The notes: generated by a model from the sequence alone, not told the origin. DNA of 64,000 nt from Mesaphorura yosii (GCA_009869945.1 WIXG01000295.1:1-64000); one strand, 5' to 3'. Counted from the first letter of the stretch, positions 1 to 12,237 are shown. Numbers and translations are program-made.

Positions 1-309
1 ATGAAGAAAATGTGCGAAGAATGCACACCGCAGTCAAGTTGAATGAGGCCATTCTGTCAAAGTCGCATGAGGCCGCATTGGTTATAATTAAGATGCCTGC
101 ACCACCGCTTCCAATCACAGCTGAGAACGAGGCGAACTGTGAGTAAATTATTTGGAGATGCTTCAATTATGTGACGCCTTGAACTGCACTCTGCGGCTTT
201 CTCCGACTTTCTTGCAGATTTGGAGTACCTTGAAGCAATGACGGAGGGCTTACGCCGTGTGCTTATGGTGCGTGGTGGCGGTCGCGAATTTCTGACTATC
301 TTCTCATGA
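1..309 (+). CDS. kcc: K+/Cl- cotransporter (SLC12A4-7 / kazachoc), C-terminal end, partial
   Basis: Electroneutral K-Cl symporter of the plasma membrane; only the cytoplasmic C-terminus lies in the window. The exon 3-138 reads [18 protein letters not shown] and then KMPAPP. A GT-AG intron spans 139-217, and the last exon 218-309 reads [13 protein letters not shown] across the junction and ends [12 protein letters not shown] followed by TGA. The LNE-(V/A)I-x-(A/S)KSH, MPAPP and VRGGGRE-(V/F)-(I/L)-T-I-(Y/F)-S blocks are the invariant end of the KCC branch of SLC12, as I know the family; NKCC proteins end differently. The gene starts upstream of base 1. The AAG/GTG base context in the first two bases is not interpretable. 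Membership in KCC is strong; which paralogue cannot be told. Confidence 0.93.
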
Positions 310-953
310 TCAATCTCAAATGGATCTCTTAAATCTTACACACACCCAAGGGTGTGCCTGGTCGAATTTGGATGCGCTCTTCACCTCGCTACGGGTTATT
401 CGAATACTAACTTGGCTTAATATATATTTTGATTCGGACGGTTATTTGTTGATTTAATGCCCTCTCGTCGTTAGATTAGGCTTAGACGTTAATGTGGAGT
501 ATTCCGTATTCAGCTATCAATTGATTGTTACGTGGTTGTGTCAAAGTCATCGGTGGGCGGACAGTTTAGTTTTGGCATACGGTACCTGATAAGCAACGAA
601 AAGAATCCCGTGCCTATGGTACCTGAAATCAAGTGTTAAAACTGAACGAGATTACGAGAATAGTCGTGCATTACTTTCGAAGAATGTAAAACGTAAATCG
701 ACCAATTGACCTGCAGTTCAATTGTTACTATAAATTCCGAAATAGTTTATATGTGCGTGTTGCGGCAATTAAAGAACGGAAATCATAGTTTATTTACGGA
801 TTGTCATTTTAGTTTAGTCTTAAATAGAGCATTTTAACAATAAATTCTGATGAAATGTGGAACAAAAATTCTACAATTCGCCTAAAAAGAAGCAATTTAG
901 CCCATCTACTCCTCGCCGGAAAGCATTTATCTTCATTTGCGTCAAATAACTAA
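310..953. other. Intergenic, 3' flank of KCC
   Basis: About 640 bp after the KCC stop. It is AT-rich with no coding-looking frame. AATAAA at about 839-844 is too far from the stop to be an obvious poly(A) signal for it. Nothing else seen. Confidence 0.5.
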
Positions 954-1621
954 TACGAGGGCCATTCCAAAAATAATGCGCGTTACATTTTTATTCATAA
1001 CTTGTCAAGCAATTGCAGGAACTGCACCAAATTTTCATCACAGCCTCTTTGGGACATACCACAAGTTTTGCACTATTTACAAAAATCTTCAATAATCACC
1101 ATCTCAAATTCCGCCAGGATATCTCGGGCAACTTGCAGATAACTGAACCAATATTTATATGGGGCCTTCTCCATTAATTTGCCTTCCTTTATGAACTTAT
1201 TCGGAGGAACAGTCACCAACGAGGCCAAAGAATGGCGATACGAAAATTGAGTTTTCGGGTTTACACACTGTCCCCGCTGATGTAGAGTCATCGTCAAATT
1301 TATGACACTATCAGAAATTAACGGCAGCCATAGGTGAGATTTGCCGAAGACCGTTTTTAAATTGTTTTAAAACTCGCTGAGATATTTGAATTTTAAGTTC
1401 ATTTTATAAGAAAATGGCGTGCAAAAATGCATAATCTTCCGCTACCCGTTACACAATATAAGCTCACTCGACTGAAAACATGTCTTGAAGCCTCAGATTT
1501 TCAGATCTTGAGCTTTAATGCGTAGGCTATTAAGTGCACATAGTCACCGGCTGAAACGATTCGTAAATGAGAAAATCTGTAGTCATACAAAATGTGCATT
1601 ATTTTTGGAATGGCTCTCGTA
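954..1621. mobile_element. Short mariner/Tc1-like element (non-autonomous, MITE-like)
   Basis: The left end (from 956) reads CGAGGGCCATTCCAAAAATA and the right end (to 1619), reverse-complemented, reads CGAGAGCCATTCCAAAAATA; the match extends on through ATGCGC versus ATGCAC, so the inverted repeats are about 26 bp with two mismatches. Both ends are flanked by TA (954-955 and 1620-1621), the target duplication of the Tc1/mariner superfamily. The element is about 666 bp between the TAs, half the length needed for a transposase gene. The only frame inside (1073-1297, minus) has no DDD/DDE transposase motif, so I read it as a non-autonomous or internally deleted copy. Confidence 0.8.
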
Positions 1622-1651
1622 CTCTTAAGTTTACGGGCTCAGCTATCAGAT

Positions 1652-4600
1652 CTAATATTTCTCAGCGTTGAAATTGTTCATAATGCCGGTCGCGTTCGTC
1701 GTCGCCATTGCTAGTGGCATCAGAGTATCCACAATCGAGTGCCGTCCTCCGCCTGTGCCACCTGCAGCTGCGGAAGATGATTGTCTTCGCAGGAGTGACT
1801 GTGGTGGTGGATTTTCCATCGACATCTGCTGTTCCTGCTGCAACTTTGCCAGACGCTTGGCAATCGCGCGATCGTGATATCGGCGAGTGTCGAGCAGATC
1901 TTTCATTTCTTCCTTCTCATCTTCCGTTTGATTCAGGCGGAGCACAAGGGCCAGACTCGAGTCGGCCATCGGTTGACTGTACACCCGCTGACGCGCCTGC
2001 CTCTCCTTCGGACTCACGCCTCGCTCGACGACCAGCACAATTCGTGCCCACTGCCTCTGCCATTCGTTCTTTGTCTCGGCAATCTTGGTGTAGGTGTTGC
2101 CCATCATGGCAATCAGCATGTTTATCAGGAGAATCGCGGCGATCGCCATGTAGATCATGAATAGAATCTGCAATAAATGACAACCACATTTGACATTCCT
2201 GAACAGATGGTTACGATTCACAGCATGCATTCACTTACAGTCGCCATCACTTCATGATTTGTATCCTTAAACGCGTCGAACGTAGCTTCAAATGATTGCA
2301 GGGACATGAGAAACATTGTGATCACCGACTCTGCTGGAGAACCCATCGGATTCGGCGGCTTATTTCCCTTCTCGTCCGACTCATACGAGAGAAATATGAT
2401 GAAGAATGCTTGCGAGAATCCCATCACAAAGACCATGTAAATGATGACGAATCGGAGTAAGTCTCCCACAATCATGCGATAAATCATGACCACGAAGGGA
2501 CCGACAGTCTTAAATCCACGGCAAAAGAAGAGGAAATAAGGCGCTGTTGTCAACATGACCATGACAGCGAACAAGTCCTCCAACTCTTTCAGGCAAAACA
2601 AGTTCAGGAGTCCCATAATCAGAGCGAGCACACGGGAGAAGAGAAACATCACGCGCGCAGGCGCAGTTGCCTGAAAACAAAAACAATGGCACAAATACAG
2701 AATGCACTTCAAATAAGTGGCTTGCAATGCAAATACTGACCAAGTTCTCAAAAAACATGGACGACCCAAGAAAATGCCACTCACGAGCCGCACCAAGCAA
2801 GTACGCGATTGACCCGAGGATCATCAGCGTCTCGAGTACAATTTGCATGATGCGCTCTTCTTCCGTGGAATTGCTGGGAAATCCGCATCGATCGTAGGTT
2901 CCACCGTCCTCGTCAGTTCCGTTAGCAGCTTGCAACAGTTGAAGTACATCTGACCCGTTCTGCTCCAGTAAGTAAGCCATGAGCATGTTTGTGCTCTGAT
3001 TGGCAAAATCGCCTCCCATCACAATGTCGTCAAATGCAGAAACATCTGAGTCGGATCCGTTGCCCGAGCCATTGAATAATGTGAAAGGCGAGCTGAACCT
3101 CAGCCCGCCACCTTTCCCAGACTTTCGAATCACCGGCAGCGGGCTGGCCGTTCCATTCACTGTTGCTCCACTGTCGACTCCCATCTTGTGAATTGGCCGT
3201 GTGACAAAGGTGACTGCCGAGGTGAGGAAGAAGAGCGTGAAGAGGATAAATTGCCGGTAAAACCTGGCCTTGATGAACGAGTTCCATTTCGTAGTTAGCA
3301 GATCAATTATCGGACCTTCGAGCAGATCCAAATGCATTGTCGATTCGCCAAACACAATCAAATTCAGCGCAGACTCCTTCTGTATCCCACCGTCAGCCGG
3401 GTTTATGGTGTCCAGTTCGTTGAGAGGATACGCGGCGCACGTGACGCTGCCGATTTGCCAGTAAATTTCACGTGAAATATTGAGAATGTGGAAGAAGAGC
3501 TCCTTCTTGGCCAGCTTGGCTGCAAGACGCAAGGGTGTCAGGTTCAGATTGTTGTATATGTGCAGGTCAGCCCCAAGTTCGTATGCGATGTTGAACATAT
3601 GCTAAACAAAAATATGATACCCGATCTTGAGTATTGCATTAGTATTTTGTAAACAAAAGGATAATTCAAATGGCAACCTTCTTGTTATGAATGGCCATCA
3701 TGTGAAGAACTGTATTCCCATTGGAATCTTGCGCGTCCGGATCTGCTCCTTTCGCCAGGATGAGTCGGTAGCAATCTTCTTGGCCGAGACAGGCAGCGAA
3801 AGATGCTGGATATTCACCCCAATAGACATATCTGAAATTATTCATCATAAGATGCTTGGGCAAAATGTTTTGTGTTTTCTCAAACTATGCTGAGCAAACC
3901 CCTGATAATTTGTGTTTGGGTCGCAGACGACAGCTTCTTGCGTCAATATATCTGTGCGGGTCGGTTTCTGGTCCTCCGGTGACCTGCCATATACAAATGC
4001 TCGAAATTCCGGCGTTCATGAATCATGTTACGTACAAAAATACGTATAAACTTTCTTTACATAAAGGACCCAAAACAGCGTTCCATGACATTAGCACCGT
4101 TGTCTAGAAGGAACTTGACCATTCCGGTGTCCTCATTCACGATTGCAATGTGCAGCGCGCTCTCACCGTAGTATTCATCGTTCATGTACACATCGTCAAT
4201 CAGCCTCGGGTAGAACATCAGAAGCCGCTTGCCGAGTTCGGCGTGAATCGAGGTCGCGTGGAGGAGACACAAAAGGAAACATGTTTCGCCGACCGCGCCC
4301 CGCTCGTCCAGGTCCCAGCACACGTTTCGGTACATTTTTGGATCCTTATCCGGTGGTTCGACAAAATTGTCAAAGTCAGCTTCATTCTTGAATATGTGCT
4401 TTTGCTTGGAGCGCTCGCGATTCCGGGTCAGAACCACTTTGCTTATGTGAATTTTCTTGCCTTCTCCGTGATTATAAAGGAACGGCTCGACGCGCGTTTT
4501 AATTGCTTCATCAAGTGCGGCGTAGTTTTTAGTTGCGCTGGCTTGTTTTCCAAGCTCAACTAGAATTCCACCACCTGCAAAGTGCGAACAATGTTAAGCT

Positions 4601-4759
4601 TTCTTCGACGCAGCTCCAGGTTTTGGGTTTTGGTTAGTCAGTGTGATGTGCGTATTACTTACCTTTTAAATCAAGTAGTTGGTAGCATTTCTGGGAACTT
4701 GTGTCTGCTTCTGCCTGCTTCTTTACACCAGAGGTAACGTCGGATGCGGCGTTACCCAT
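1652..4759 (-). CDS. nan: TRPV channel Nanchung
   Basis: Cation channel subunit that, with Inactive, forms the chordotonal-organ TRPV channel for hearing, gravity sensing and proprioception in insects. Seven exons: 4759-4663, 4574-4061, 3983-3900, 3831-3678, 3601-2741, 2670-2239, 2167-1652; 885 aa. It starts MGNAASDV. Ankyrin repeats occupy about residues 70-380 (for example [46 protein letters not shown]). Signature stretches of Nan follow, such as [18 protein letters not shown] and [17 protein letters not shown]. Six membrane helices end with a pore loop ([20 protein letters not shown]) and S6 [19 protein letters not shown], which is strongly conserved in TRPV. Odd: the S1-S2 extracellular loop is long and Gly/Ser/Asn-rich with several N-x-S/T sites, and the tail is rich in Gly, Ala and Met. 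Small introns of 55-95 bp apart from the first few. Assignment to nan rather than inactive rests on the N-terminal and ankyrin blocks. Confidence 0.95.
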
Positions 4760-5327
4760 TTCACTACGATTACTTTTTCTTCAACGGATGTTCGTTTGAC
4801 CACCCTTCATTTCATTCTTGCAATTGCACACTAAAGCCACAGCCGATCAGTTAGCTCCTGATTGAGTGAAGTCTTAAGCCTCATGCGCTGCACGATGAAG
4901 TGTCTGCGTCTTCATAATTGAAAGATTGAATGCAGTAACATCGAGTAAACAAACGGAGATGGACGCATCCTGACTCCTGTCCGTACCAGTTTCGTGTGTG
5001 TACTCTTCATTATTGAGATATAGTAGTCTAATACAAACGTAGACGCCAGGAGTTTGATTCCTAATTGCAATTTTCGGAAAACAAATTGTTTTCGTTCCAT
5101 GCTGTACCATTCTCAGTCTTCATGTGCATCATTTCGATATCGATTAAACAAAGTCTAAGCTAAGTAAGCAATGATGTCGCAACTCTGTCGCCCATTCATT
5201 CATCGTTCTTTTATTTAACTAATTTAACCTGTATTTTCCTATCAAAAACAATTCTTATGTGAAAATATGTCTTAATGCAAATATTTAGTAACACATCATT
5301 AGTAAAGACGTTTCGAAAGAATTCACT
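4760..5327. other. Intergenic, nan 5' flank / NOB1 3' flank
   Basis: No supported gene. The reverse-strand AATAAA (TTTATT at 5210-5215) about 110 bp beyond the NOB1 stop is the probable NOB1 poly(A) signal. The rest should hold the nan promoter and 5' UTR. Confidence 0.5.
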
Positions 5328-6944
5328 TCATTTTCGACCACCTTTCGGCCTTGTCGCATTCGGATTCTTTGCGTTCCAATAACACACGTTTTGTCCCTTC
5401 TTCACAACAAATGATCTTGTACTAACATCGTTCAAGCTAAAAGGTCCGATTTCTCTCGCAACTGCTTTCTTGCTCCTGTAGTTTGGCGTCGTGTGCTGAT
5501 CCTCAGACAAGATAGGATTCACTGCATGTTTCCCGCCTTGAGGCTTGGGCAACGAGAACTTTTTTCCTCTTGGAGTCAGAACGTACTTCGACGAGAAGTG
5601 AAGTTTCATTTGCCCATTTTCGTCAATTGATACGGAAATTCGCCGTAATGTCTTATTTCCACAGCGTGGACAAAATTGCTTCTCAAATTGACTTGTTGTG
5701 TGGAAGCACGCGTAGCAGCGGAGAATGTAAGAGCGAAGTGTCGTGATTTGTTGGCCATAAGGTGAGATGAGGGGAATGTTTGTGTGAAGGATCACATTCT
5801 AGAAACAAAGTACAAAAATTTAAAAATACATGCACAACGAGGTTGAACATTCATCAAATGGCCTGGCTGTGTACACTATTAGCAGAAGTAATCCATTTAC
5901 CTGAATTGCGAAATCTGTCGACAAGACTCCCAATGCGGACGATGGCGCAGGTGCCTCCGGCTCGGTGGCTACTTTGTACTTGTAGTTAGACGGCGTAATC
6001 CAGCCTCCATCATCATCGTCGTCTTCATTCTCTTCTTCATTATCATGCGAACTATAATCAGAATCAGATTGCGGCTGAGCTTCATCATTATCCTCAGTTG
6101 CAGATTCGGACTCCTCATCTTCATCCTGTTGCGGAGCTCCAGATTGAATAAGAGCCTCCGCATGAGTCAGCCAGCGGCGAAGATACGGGAACTGTGCTCC
6201 AACTGCAGATATTCCGCCAATTTCCATAATTCTTTCATACAGAGCCTCATCTTGTGATGAATAAGTGTATTTTCCCACATATGGATACACTTTAAAATGC
6301 TCATTATGTTTCTCCAAATTCAATTTGGGGTCGTGAAATCCAATTGGCAAAGTTGTGTTCTCCACCGCCTTCGGTACATTGGAGTTATTGGCCTTCTCCT
6401 TTTCATTGGGGGTCAAGCCTGAGCCCAATACTGATCTAATCTTGGCCTCCTTGAACTCGATCTTCTTTTCATTTAATTCCTCAAATAACTCGATGCTCAG
6501 GGCAATTAATTTGATGTCGACCAACGAGAGGCTTTGGTAGTCACCGGTAGATTTAGAGAATTCTGTGGCTGTACCGTGAACCGAAATATTATTCGTGCGT
6601 CAAAATCAGTGCAATTTAGCGAACCTCTCTAAGATAATGGCTCACCTCTTTTTATGGAGTCAGCGGCCGGTTCTCGCTGTATCAGTTCATACACCGTACA
6701 CTGTAATGCATTCCTCGTGGCGGAATCTCGGATCTCCTTGATTACATCGGGAACAGTATATACAGTGGATGCGAACTCCTGTAAATATGATTAGAGGTAA
6801 TGATCATTAGCACATTGTAATGATTAGTGACACGGCCTAATCAATAAAAACCATAAATGTTAGAGCGTCAACTATTACCTGCAACGGATATGCTTTTATG
6901 AATGCGTTGGCGTCCACAACTAACTTTTCCACTTTGAACACCAT
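5328..6944 (-). CDS. NOB1: NOB1, 20S pre-rRNA D-site endonuclease
   Basis: PIN-domain endonuclease that makes the final cut at the 3' end of 18S rRNA in cytoplasmic pre-40S particles. Four exons: 6944-6879, 6778-6646, 6562-5901, 5798-5328; 443 aa. The N-terminus carries the PIN start KLVVDANAFIK with the metal-binding Asp at residue 11. The middle is a long Asp/Glu/Ser-rich linker (about residues 210-270), then the conserved TDFAIQN segment and the zinc ribbon CYACFHTTSQFEKQFCPRCG (C-x2-C, x11, C-x2-C). The C-terminal block has GGKHAVNPILSEDQ and ends in a Lys/Arg-rich tail (NATRPKGGRK), as in other NOB1 proteins. Length matches the animal family (about 410-440). Next gene on the same strand is THUMPD1; no shared promoter. 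Confidence 0.95.
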
Positions 6945-7631
6945 TTTTCACTTGTTCGAAATGCAAAACGTCTTTAAACTTTAAACGCTGATATTCTTAA
7001 TTAGAGTAAATTAAATTGCTGGCCACATTACTTTACAATCTCTGCGCCGCAGTATTTTCAGAAAAACTTAGCATGTACCGCATACACGTGCTGTAGAAAG
7101 GAATGAAAGATTTAAATGCGCCTCTCTCAAGCTGAAACCCTTTGAGTTGAATATCACACGAGCTATACAAGCGTCTGTTTTGCGTTGATGCTGTTATCGC
7201 TAATCCGACTATCCAAGGACAATTGTTCTCAGCAATTTGTTTCTGTGTTCCGGAGAAATGCTCCAAGCAAATTGTTTCCAGACAATTGTTCTCAGCAACT
7301 TCTTTCCCGAGAATTGTTTTACAATCGTTTGGGTTTTCAAGTGGAGTTGTGTTAAACTGCTCCAAAGAATTTTATCAATTGGCGGATTGATTGTTTGAAG
7401 GTTTTGCAAAGCAATTACAGCATTCATTTCATTCCCAAACGAGAGGCATTAATATATTATTCACACAAAATACCAAACATTTAATAATGAAAGATTTATC
7501 AGAGTAAGTATGACTTGTTAAGGTACAAAACGTATCTTCGCATTAGCTAAATCACGAAGAATACGATTCTCGACATCCCGACAAAAAGATGAGAAACATT
7601 TTATGACGTACATTACGGTGGCTAGATAAAA
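6945..7631. other. Intergenic between NOB1 and THUMPD1
   Basis: No convincing gene. Two overlapping reverse frames (7033-7427) have no family resemblance. A degenerate repeat lies at 7217-7330 (separate entry). Confidence 0.45.
7217..7330. repeat. Degenerate direct repeat, about 63 bp unit, two copies
   Basis: The string ACAATTGTTCTCAGCAA occurs near 7219 and again 63 bp later near 7282, each followed by related T-rich text. Further diverged echoes (CAAATTGTTT, GAATTGTTTT) lie between and after. Confidence 0.5.
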
Positions 7632-8819
7632 CTACGTATCCTTCGCTGATGGTGTTTCTGGAATCGGGTCTGAATCTGGCGGAGCTGCTTGAGCAGTTTG
7701 GTCCAAACTCGCGGGTTCCGTTGGCGCGGGAGCGGGCGCAGGCGGTGCAGTCACCTCAATCAAGTTATATTTCTTGTACAACGCAAAATCTTTAAGAAAT
7801 CCGAGACATATTTTGTTCTTAATGACTTCAACAACAATTGTACATTTTGGATTGGTCAGGTCGACCACGCTGAGTGAATTACACTCCACAACCATGTCAG
7901 CCAGTAATTTGATCACGTCATCCCGGTGGATGTTTCCGTTGTATCTTGACTTGAACACGATTTGGAATGAGGTGTATTCACCAGCTGGAAAGTGCTTAGG
8001 CGCGAGCTCGCGAAAAGTTGCTTCAAGATCATCCATGTAGGCTTTGCAAACGATTTGAACTGGTAACATTCGAAGTAAAAATTTGGATTTTTGTTCCTTC
8101 TTAGCGTGGAGATCCTCCAGGATTCGGTGAGCCAGTTTCGCAGGATCTTCAACCTGTATCAAGGAACAAGTTCGTCAGCACAACGTCAAATTAACAAACA
8201 GTAAAACAACTTACTGTTGTACTTATAAAGACCAAATTCGGAACTTCAGTGTCGGCTGACTTGAACTTGAATCTGTTCTCGAAACTTTTAAGCTGCTTGA
8301 CTTCTGCATTCAGAGCCTTCTCTATGTCGTCATCGTCATTCGCTTCCTCTTTGACCTCTACCTTTACCGCGGTCGCTGCGTCTGGCTGAGGTCCTCCCTT
8401 TAATTGTGTTAGTCATCAGCGGAATGATTATGATGTTTTTGTAATATACTATTTAAAAAAATACTTACCGTCCCAGCATCCAATCCCTTCTCAGCCCCAG
8501 TACTAACTTTGTCTTCGTCCTCGCGAAAGTATTCATTCAACAGATTGTAAGCTTCCTTCGTGCAATCCCTTTCATTGAAATTACAGGAGCATAAGAATCC
8601 TCGCATTCCGAGCGCTAATTTGTCCCTTCCACTGCCGCCGCTGCCACTAGACCCTTGCCCATGATGATAGCCTCCACGACCACCTGATCGACTACCACCA
8701 CCACGGCCGCCATAACCATGACCTTGTTGCTTCCATTGCTTTTGGTGTGACATTTTCGCTTTCTTACTTGTATTTCTGTCTTGTTGATCACCGGGACCAG
8801 GACCGGATTGCTTGGACAT
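7632..8819 (-). CDS. THUMPD1: THUMP domain-containing protein 1 (Tan1 homologue)
   Basis: Adaptor that binds tRNA through its THUMP domain and supports N4-acetylation of cytidine 12 in tRNA-Leu/Ser by NAT10. Three exons: 8819-8469, 8397-8215, 8153-7632; 351 aa. The first 65 residues are a Gly/Ser/Arg-rich RGG-like tail. The family core starts at GMRGFLCSCNFNERDCTKEA, as in vertebrate THUMPD1. The THUMP domain covers about residues 180-300 (for example LLRMLPVQIVCKAYMDDL, then FQIVFKSRYNGNIHRDDVI and IVVEVIKNKICLGFL). The C-terminus is a Pro/Ala-rich unstructured tail. The RGG-like start is longer than usual. It is divergent from CTP synthase across about 740 bp. Confidence 0.93.
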
Positions 8820-9560
8820 ACAATCACTGAAAATGCAATAAAGCGTGTAATTCCATAAACCTGCAGCAGTTGTACTATTTCATTATCGCACGCCATACCC
8901 AGTGGCTAGCCTTTCTCAGCTATCAACTCACCTTTAGCTGAGAAGAATCTTAATTGCGAAGATCACAAGCTCAATCGGAAATTGATATGAGTTCAGGTGT
9001 TATTTACTTCAGTTGCGGAATACGCTTGAGTTAATCAATGAACTCTGGCGGCTGCTACCAAATGCAATTAATTCGGATAATATTGATATTTTAGTTGATG
9101 CTGTACTAATTGAAGAGATCAGAATCCTTTCATGCCGTTGCTTTAATTTTGCTTCTGTCCATATTTCAAATGAGTTGGTGCGAGAAACGAAACACGAGCC
9201 ACGTGAAGAAAGTGTTGAAACGAATAGTATGAGCACGAGTGGAACTTTCCTACATTTATTAAGATTCATTTTGAGTGGGAATTTGTGCGTCCTGTCTTTC
9301 GTTTTCTTCTTTCGTTTTCTTCTTCCGTTGGTTTAAGTTGGAAGTCTGGATGCCTTCCGTGTGACCTGACTCGTGACCTTTGAGAGTCGAGCTGATTTCA
9401 AACTTGCGTACAGATCTCATTTATTGGAGTCCACGTGTGACCTTCCGGCACTGTCTGGGCCTCTGGACACTGGCATAAAACTTGCATCACAATTGTAAAA
9501 ATATCAGCCAGACAATTTAGGGTTCTGTGAGAGCAATATTCGTGTTCTTAACAATTAAGC
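8820..9560. promoter_or_regulatory. Intergenic between divergent THUMPD1 and CTPS starts
   Basis: A 741 bp head-to-head gap. It must hold the promoters and 5' UTRs of both genes, but I see no TATA box at a convincing place. Overlapping open frames on both strands at 9009-9336 lack family features and are not called. Confidence 0.4.
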
Positions 9561-12027
9561 ATGTCTAGTTTGAGTTCTGACAACTGTTCGCCAACGCCAT
9601 CAACTCCGGTATCTCAGGTCAATTCGCCACCAGCTAAGCAGCAGCAGATCTCGGGAAGCAGCAATGGATTTAGTGGTATCAGTTCAAGTACTGAGAAAAT
9701 GCCCATGAAATACATTCTCGTCACGGGAGGGGTTATCAGTGGCATTGGAAAGGGAGTGATAGCTTCATCGATTGGAACAATTCTCAGCGCCTGTGGATTT
9801 CGCGTTACTGCCATAAAGATTGATCCCTACATAAATATTGATGCTGGAACCTTTTCACCATACGAACACGGTATTTTCAATATCTCTAGTTCGTGTGATT
9901 CAAATGTCTTTGATAGATACTGATACCTACTTGTTTCCTTGTGCAGGAGAAGTTTATGTTCTCGATGATGGCGGCGAAGTGGATCTCGACTTGGGCAATT
10001 ACGAGAGATTTCTGGATGTTACACTTCACTCAGATAATAATATTACCACTGGGAAAATCTACCAATCCGTTATCAACAGGGAAAGGGAAGGAGACTATTT
10101 AGGAAAGACTGTACAGGGTAAGTTATCACCGTTCACGTGTCAGGCGAAAGATAACCTATTCCAAATATTTGCATTTGTTTTAGTGGTACCCCATATAACT
10201 GACGCAATTCAAGAATGGGTGATAAGAGAAGCGCAACGGCCAGTGACAGAAGATTATTTGACACCCGAGATTTGCATAATAGAATTAGGTGGAACCATCG
10301 GTGATATCGAAGGAATGCCTTTCGTAGAAGCTTTCCGGCAATTTCAATTCAAGGTGGACAGAAACAATTTCTTTTTGGTACACGTCTCACTAGTGCCGGA
10401 GGTACGACGCATACGCATTTGATTTGCATATTACTTTAATTCCTTAAGGTCCTGTTTACAAACTCTTCTTTAACACTTAGCCTAGATCAACTGGTGAACA
10501 GAAAACGAAGCCAACACAAGCCTCGGTCCGAGAACTCCGAGGTTTAGGTCTAAGTCCGGATTTAATTGTGTGCAGATCCGAAAATTTGATCGGGAAAAGT
10601 GTCAAAGAAAAGATATCAAACTTTTGCCATGTGCAGCCTAATCAGGTAATCAGAACAGTTGTTCCGTGGAAGTTTAGTAAATGAATGAGTTTTATTCATG
10701 GTGTCCTTCGTCCTTTGAAAGGTTGTATGCATCCACGACTGCAGTTGCATCTACCGAGTTCCCTTGCTGCTCGAACGTCAAGGAATTTTAACGATTTTCA
10801 AAGAAAGGCTTCTGCTGCCCGTTGAAACCCCGATGCCACCACAACTCATGAAGAAATGGAGAGATCTTGCAGAGAACTCAGAAAAATTTGCGGAAGAAGT
10901 TACTATTGGAATTGTTGGAAAGTACACCGAATTTGAGGACTCATACGCATCTGTGACTAAGGCGTTGAAACATGCGGCAATGTTTGCTGAAAGAAAACTG
11001 ATTATTAAGGTAGGACCAAGATTCATTTCACTCTTAACAGGAAACCTTCAAGTTAGTAATATGCAAATGCTTTTCTTGTAGTGGATTGATGCAGAAGATT
11101 TGGAGGACAATTCATCGGTTGACGAGATGAGGCACCTTGAAGCTAGGCGCAATTTGTGTATTGCGGAGTAAGAATTTTGATTTTGTCAATGTTTAAAAAT
11201 GATTTAAGATTGTGAGTGAATGCTAATTGTTGAGGTTGATATTGAGTCTTTATTATTTAACCTTTGCTTCCTACTTTCAGTGGTATTTTAGTGCCCGGAG
11301 GTTTCGGCTTCCGTGGAGTTGAGGGAAAGATTTTTGCTGCTGAATACTGCCGCACTCGAAACAAACCATACCTTGGAATATGCTTGGGGCTTCAAGCTGC
11401 AGTGATTGAGTTCGGAAGGTGAGTGTCCAGAGTCGATCTCCACATAACATGAAACACATGACCTAATTAATTATCTTTCTCTTGTCTTAGGAATGTTGTT
11501 GGAATGAAGAATGCGAACTCGGCAGAATTTGAGCCTTCCACACCCTTTCCGCTTGTTATTGAGATGCCCGAGCACAATAAAGGCAAGATGGGCGGCACAA
11601 TGCGACTCGGACGACGCACTACAATATTTCAACCCGGAAAGCCTTCCGTTTTAAGTAAGGGTGAATTCCGCAATTTAAGTGACTTTGCGGTGTCTGTGAC
11701 TGTCGTTCTTTCGTCCTAGAACAATTATATGGAGACAAAGACAGTATCGACGAGCGACACCGTCATCGCTACGAAGTGAACCCAAAATACATTCAGCAGC
11801 TCGAGCAGGCAGGACTTTTGTTCGTTGGAAAGGACGACTCTGGGCAGCGAATGGAAGCCATTGAACTTCGGGATCACCCATTCTTTGCCGCGGTACAATT
11901 TCACCCGGAATATTTATCCAGGCCCATGAAACCCTCACCGTCATACGTTGGTTTGCTGCTGGCTGCATCTTCTCAGCTGAAAGAGTTCTTAGATAATCCT
12001 GGTTCCTTTCCTGACATGGGACACTGA
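9561..12027 (+). CDS. CTPS: CTP synthase
   Basis: Makes CTP from UTP, ATP and glutamine in the cytosol. Nine exons: 9561-9870, 9947-10117, 10184-10401, 10481-10645, 10722-11009, 11082-11167, 11281-11418, 11491-11654, 11720-12027; 615 aa, close to the animal size of about 590. The synthetase half starts at [20 protein letters not shown] (P-loop) and includes [21 protein letters not shown] (split over an intron) and the [13 protein letters not shown] block. The glutaminase half has GICLGLQ with the nucleophile Cys, and FHPEY near the end with the His and Glu of the triad. The first about 50 residues, Ser/Pro/Gln-rich, precede the usual start; an internal Met at the normal position (MKYIL) exists, so translation could also begin there. 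AATAAA lies at 12197-12202, 170 bp after the stop. Confidence 0.97.
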
Positions 12028-12184
12028 ACTGAAGAATCGAGGGAGAAGTTGCTTGCGCAGACTGAGCTGTCTCACCGACAGGCCAAGACGATATTTACAG
12101 AACAGACAAATGATATTACATAATATAGACCTGAAGCATGTGTTATTTATGTGAATTTGTTTTAAATTATTAACTCTAATTGGT

Positions 12185-12190
12185 TTTATT
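12185..12190 (-). terminator. Poly(A) signal of PRPF31
   Basis: TTTATT on the plus strand is AATAAA for the minus strand, about 48 bp beyond the PRPF31 stop codon. Confidence 0.6.
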
Positions 12191-12196
12191 CAGAAC

Positions 12197-12202
12197 AATA
12201 AA
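12197..12202 (+). terminator. Poly(A) signal of CTPS
   Basis: AATAAA 170 bp after the CTPS stop, located inside the predicted 3' UTR of the convergent PRPF31. Confidence 0.6.
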
Positions 12203-12237
12203 CAATTATACAAAATGGCAACCAGGATAGCGGAACT

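Noticed and set aside
1073-1297. 74-codon reverse frame inside the mariner-like element as a transposase remnant
   Set aside because: No DDD/DDE or helix-turn-helix feature seen; may be chance.
8949-9336. Overlapping frames on both strands between THUMPD1 and CTPS
   Set aside because: Low codon bias and no family features; in promoter/UTR DNA.
10441-10480. Stop after exon 3 of CTPS (VRRIRI) as a true early end
   Set aside because: The donor GTACGA and a following exon ([13 protein letters not shown]) restore the conserved sequence; the stop is in an intron.
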